Positions 61,301 to 61,647 of a stretch of 61,647 nt of DNA are shown in pieces; within the stretch, counting starts at the first letter, position 1; each line of letters starts with the position of its first letter. The notes under the pieces were generated by a model. It saw only the letters and a list, made by a program, of their open reading frames with translations. It searched no databases and was not told the origin of the DNA. The translations under genes were made by a program, and so were the position numbers. The DNA lies in the NCBI GenBank assembly GCA_910577925.1, contig CAJTOI010000019.1:1-61647 (forward strand), written 5' to 3'. This DNA comes from an uncultured Roseburia sp. GTDB taxonomy: Bacteria; Bacillota; Clostridia; Lachnospirales; Lachnospiraceae.

Positions 61301-61371
61301 AATCAAGGGGTTGCGGACTTAAGGACAGTATAGTACGACAAGAGTAAGTTCAAGTTAATATTTTGTACGAT

Positions 61372-61414
61372 AAGGACATTTTTCTAAAAGAAAATTTTAG
61401 GGAAGTGTCCTTTT
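61372..61414 (+). terminator. Terminator after lysS
   Basis: AAGGACA (61372-61378) pairs with TGTCCTT (61406-61412), with an inner CTAAAA/TTTTAG stem (61384-61389 with 61395-61400), followed by TT. The rest of 61301-61588 holds only the promoter noted below. Confidence 0.75.
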
Positions 61415-61507
61415 GTTATGGTCAAAACAAAATGTAAATTTGCAGAGGTGGCATTGGAAGCGGCGGGGTGATTAACGCAAATCTTTTATAGTATTATTCG
61501 ACATGAC

Positions 61508-61588
61508 GTGCTATAATTCTCTTAGTCAGATTAGAACAAGTAGGGGTAGTCTGCGGTTGTCCTTTCTGGAAACGGAAAGGAGGTCGGT
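61508..61588 (+). promoter_or_regulatory. Extended -10 promoter and structured leader of the toxin-like ORF
   Basis: TGCTATAAT (hexamer 61512-61517) is an extended -10 with no good -35. In the leader, CCTTTC (61561-61566) can pair with GAAAGG (61575-61580), covering part of the AAAGGAGGTC ribosome site, a layout used by type I toxin mRNAs. Confidence 0.5.
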
Positions 61589-61647
61589 ATGAATACGTTA
61601 GAAGTGCTTACGTTGGTGCTGGTGATTTTTGCAGCCTTGACATACAT
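61589..61647 (+). CDS. Small hydrophobic ORF resembling holin-like type I toxins (partial)
   Basis: ATG 61589 after a very strong AAAGGAGGTC opens MNTLEVLTLVLVIFAALTY, running off the window. The start, a short polar lead (MNTLEVL) then a pure hydrophobic helix, matches the putative holin-like toxin group of small Firmicute type I toxins (30-35 residues). The end of the gene and any antitoxin RNA are outside the window, so the call rests on the first 19 residues and the leader. Confidence 0.5.
   Translation, partial: MNTLEVLTLVLVIFAALTY

Noticed and set aside
1..61647. tRNA, rRNA, insertion sequences, prophage or conjugative elements
   Set aside because: Reading through gaps and genes gave no cloverleaf, conserved rRNA segment, transposase or terminal inverted repeat pair.

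Overview
This window looks like chromosome from a motile, Gram-positive gut Clostridia of the family Lachnospiraceae. The clues are moderately GC-rich codon use, many AGGAGG-type ribosome sites with TTG or GTG starts, a clostridial MecA adaptor, CwlD, BofA and SleB sporulation or wall genes, a single-type flagellin with FliS, and many closest-feeling families that are Lachnospiraceae-specific. I saw no rRNA, tRNA, CRISPR array, insertion sequence or prophage.

Layout. 1-6.7 kb is a glycoside module: two family-3 glycosidases (one with its two catalytic domains in swapped order and membrane-anchored at both ends), a decayed small exported gene and a GtrA-like membrane protein. The same two-half-site element precedes all three intact genes, so they look like one regulon. 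6.8-17.1 kb holds a surface-anchored 5'-nucleotidase, a coiled-coil protein, an OmpR-type two-component pair with a HAD phosphatase, an aconitase-family hydratase and L-lactate dehydrogenase. 17.2-26.7 kb has an AI-2E-type permease, a large TPR/P-loop protein, glycogen branching enzyme, and a 1053-residue protein with a FliK-like tail and a flagellin-like promoter motif. 26.7-31.8 kb on the minus strand carries CwlD, a GH18 protein with SH3 domain, and a pair of genes (a kinase fused to a degenerate MinD-like domain, plus a stand-alone degenerate MinD-like protein) that both appear to start at AUA.

32-35.9 kb has mecA, a DUF1858 protein, flagellin and fliS, and a divergent YaaL/BofA-like pair. 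35.9-45.0 kb is a compact Tad (type IVc pilus) operon with two prepilin peptidases, a TadZ-like protein, TadA, TadB, TadC, a short Flp pilin, three TadE/pseudopilin-like proteins (one with a possible frameshift) and a terminal FHA protein. The kinase at 30-31.7 kb and the FHA protein could be partners.

45-61.6 kb is mostly housekeeping: rhomboid protease, flavodoxin-SCP2 fusion, sensorless histidine kinase, HIT protein, murG, pgi, a SleB-type wall hydrolase under a textbook promoter flanked by WalR-like boxes, an SPFH protein, argF, then a run birA-DUF-coaX-dusB-hypothetical-greA-lysS. The window ends inside a tiny hydrophobic ORF that resembles holin-like type I toxins.

The most unusual items are the paired AUA starts on the kinase/pseudo-MinD genes, the shared operator of the GH3 module, the 15-bp promoter element shared by flagellin and the unknown FliK-like gene, and the frame problem at the start of a TadE-like pilus gene.
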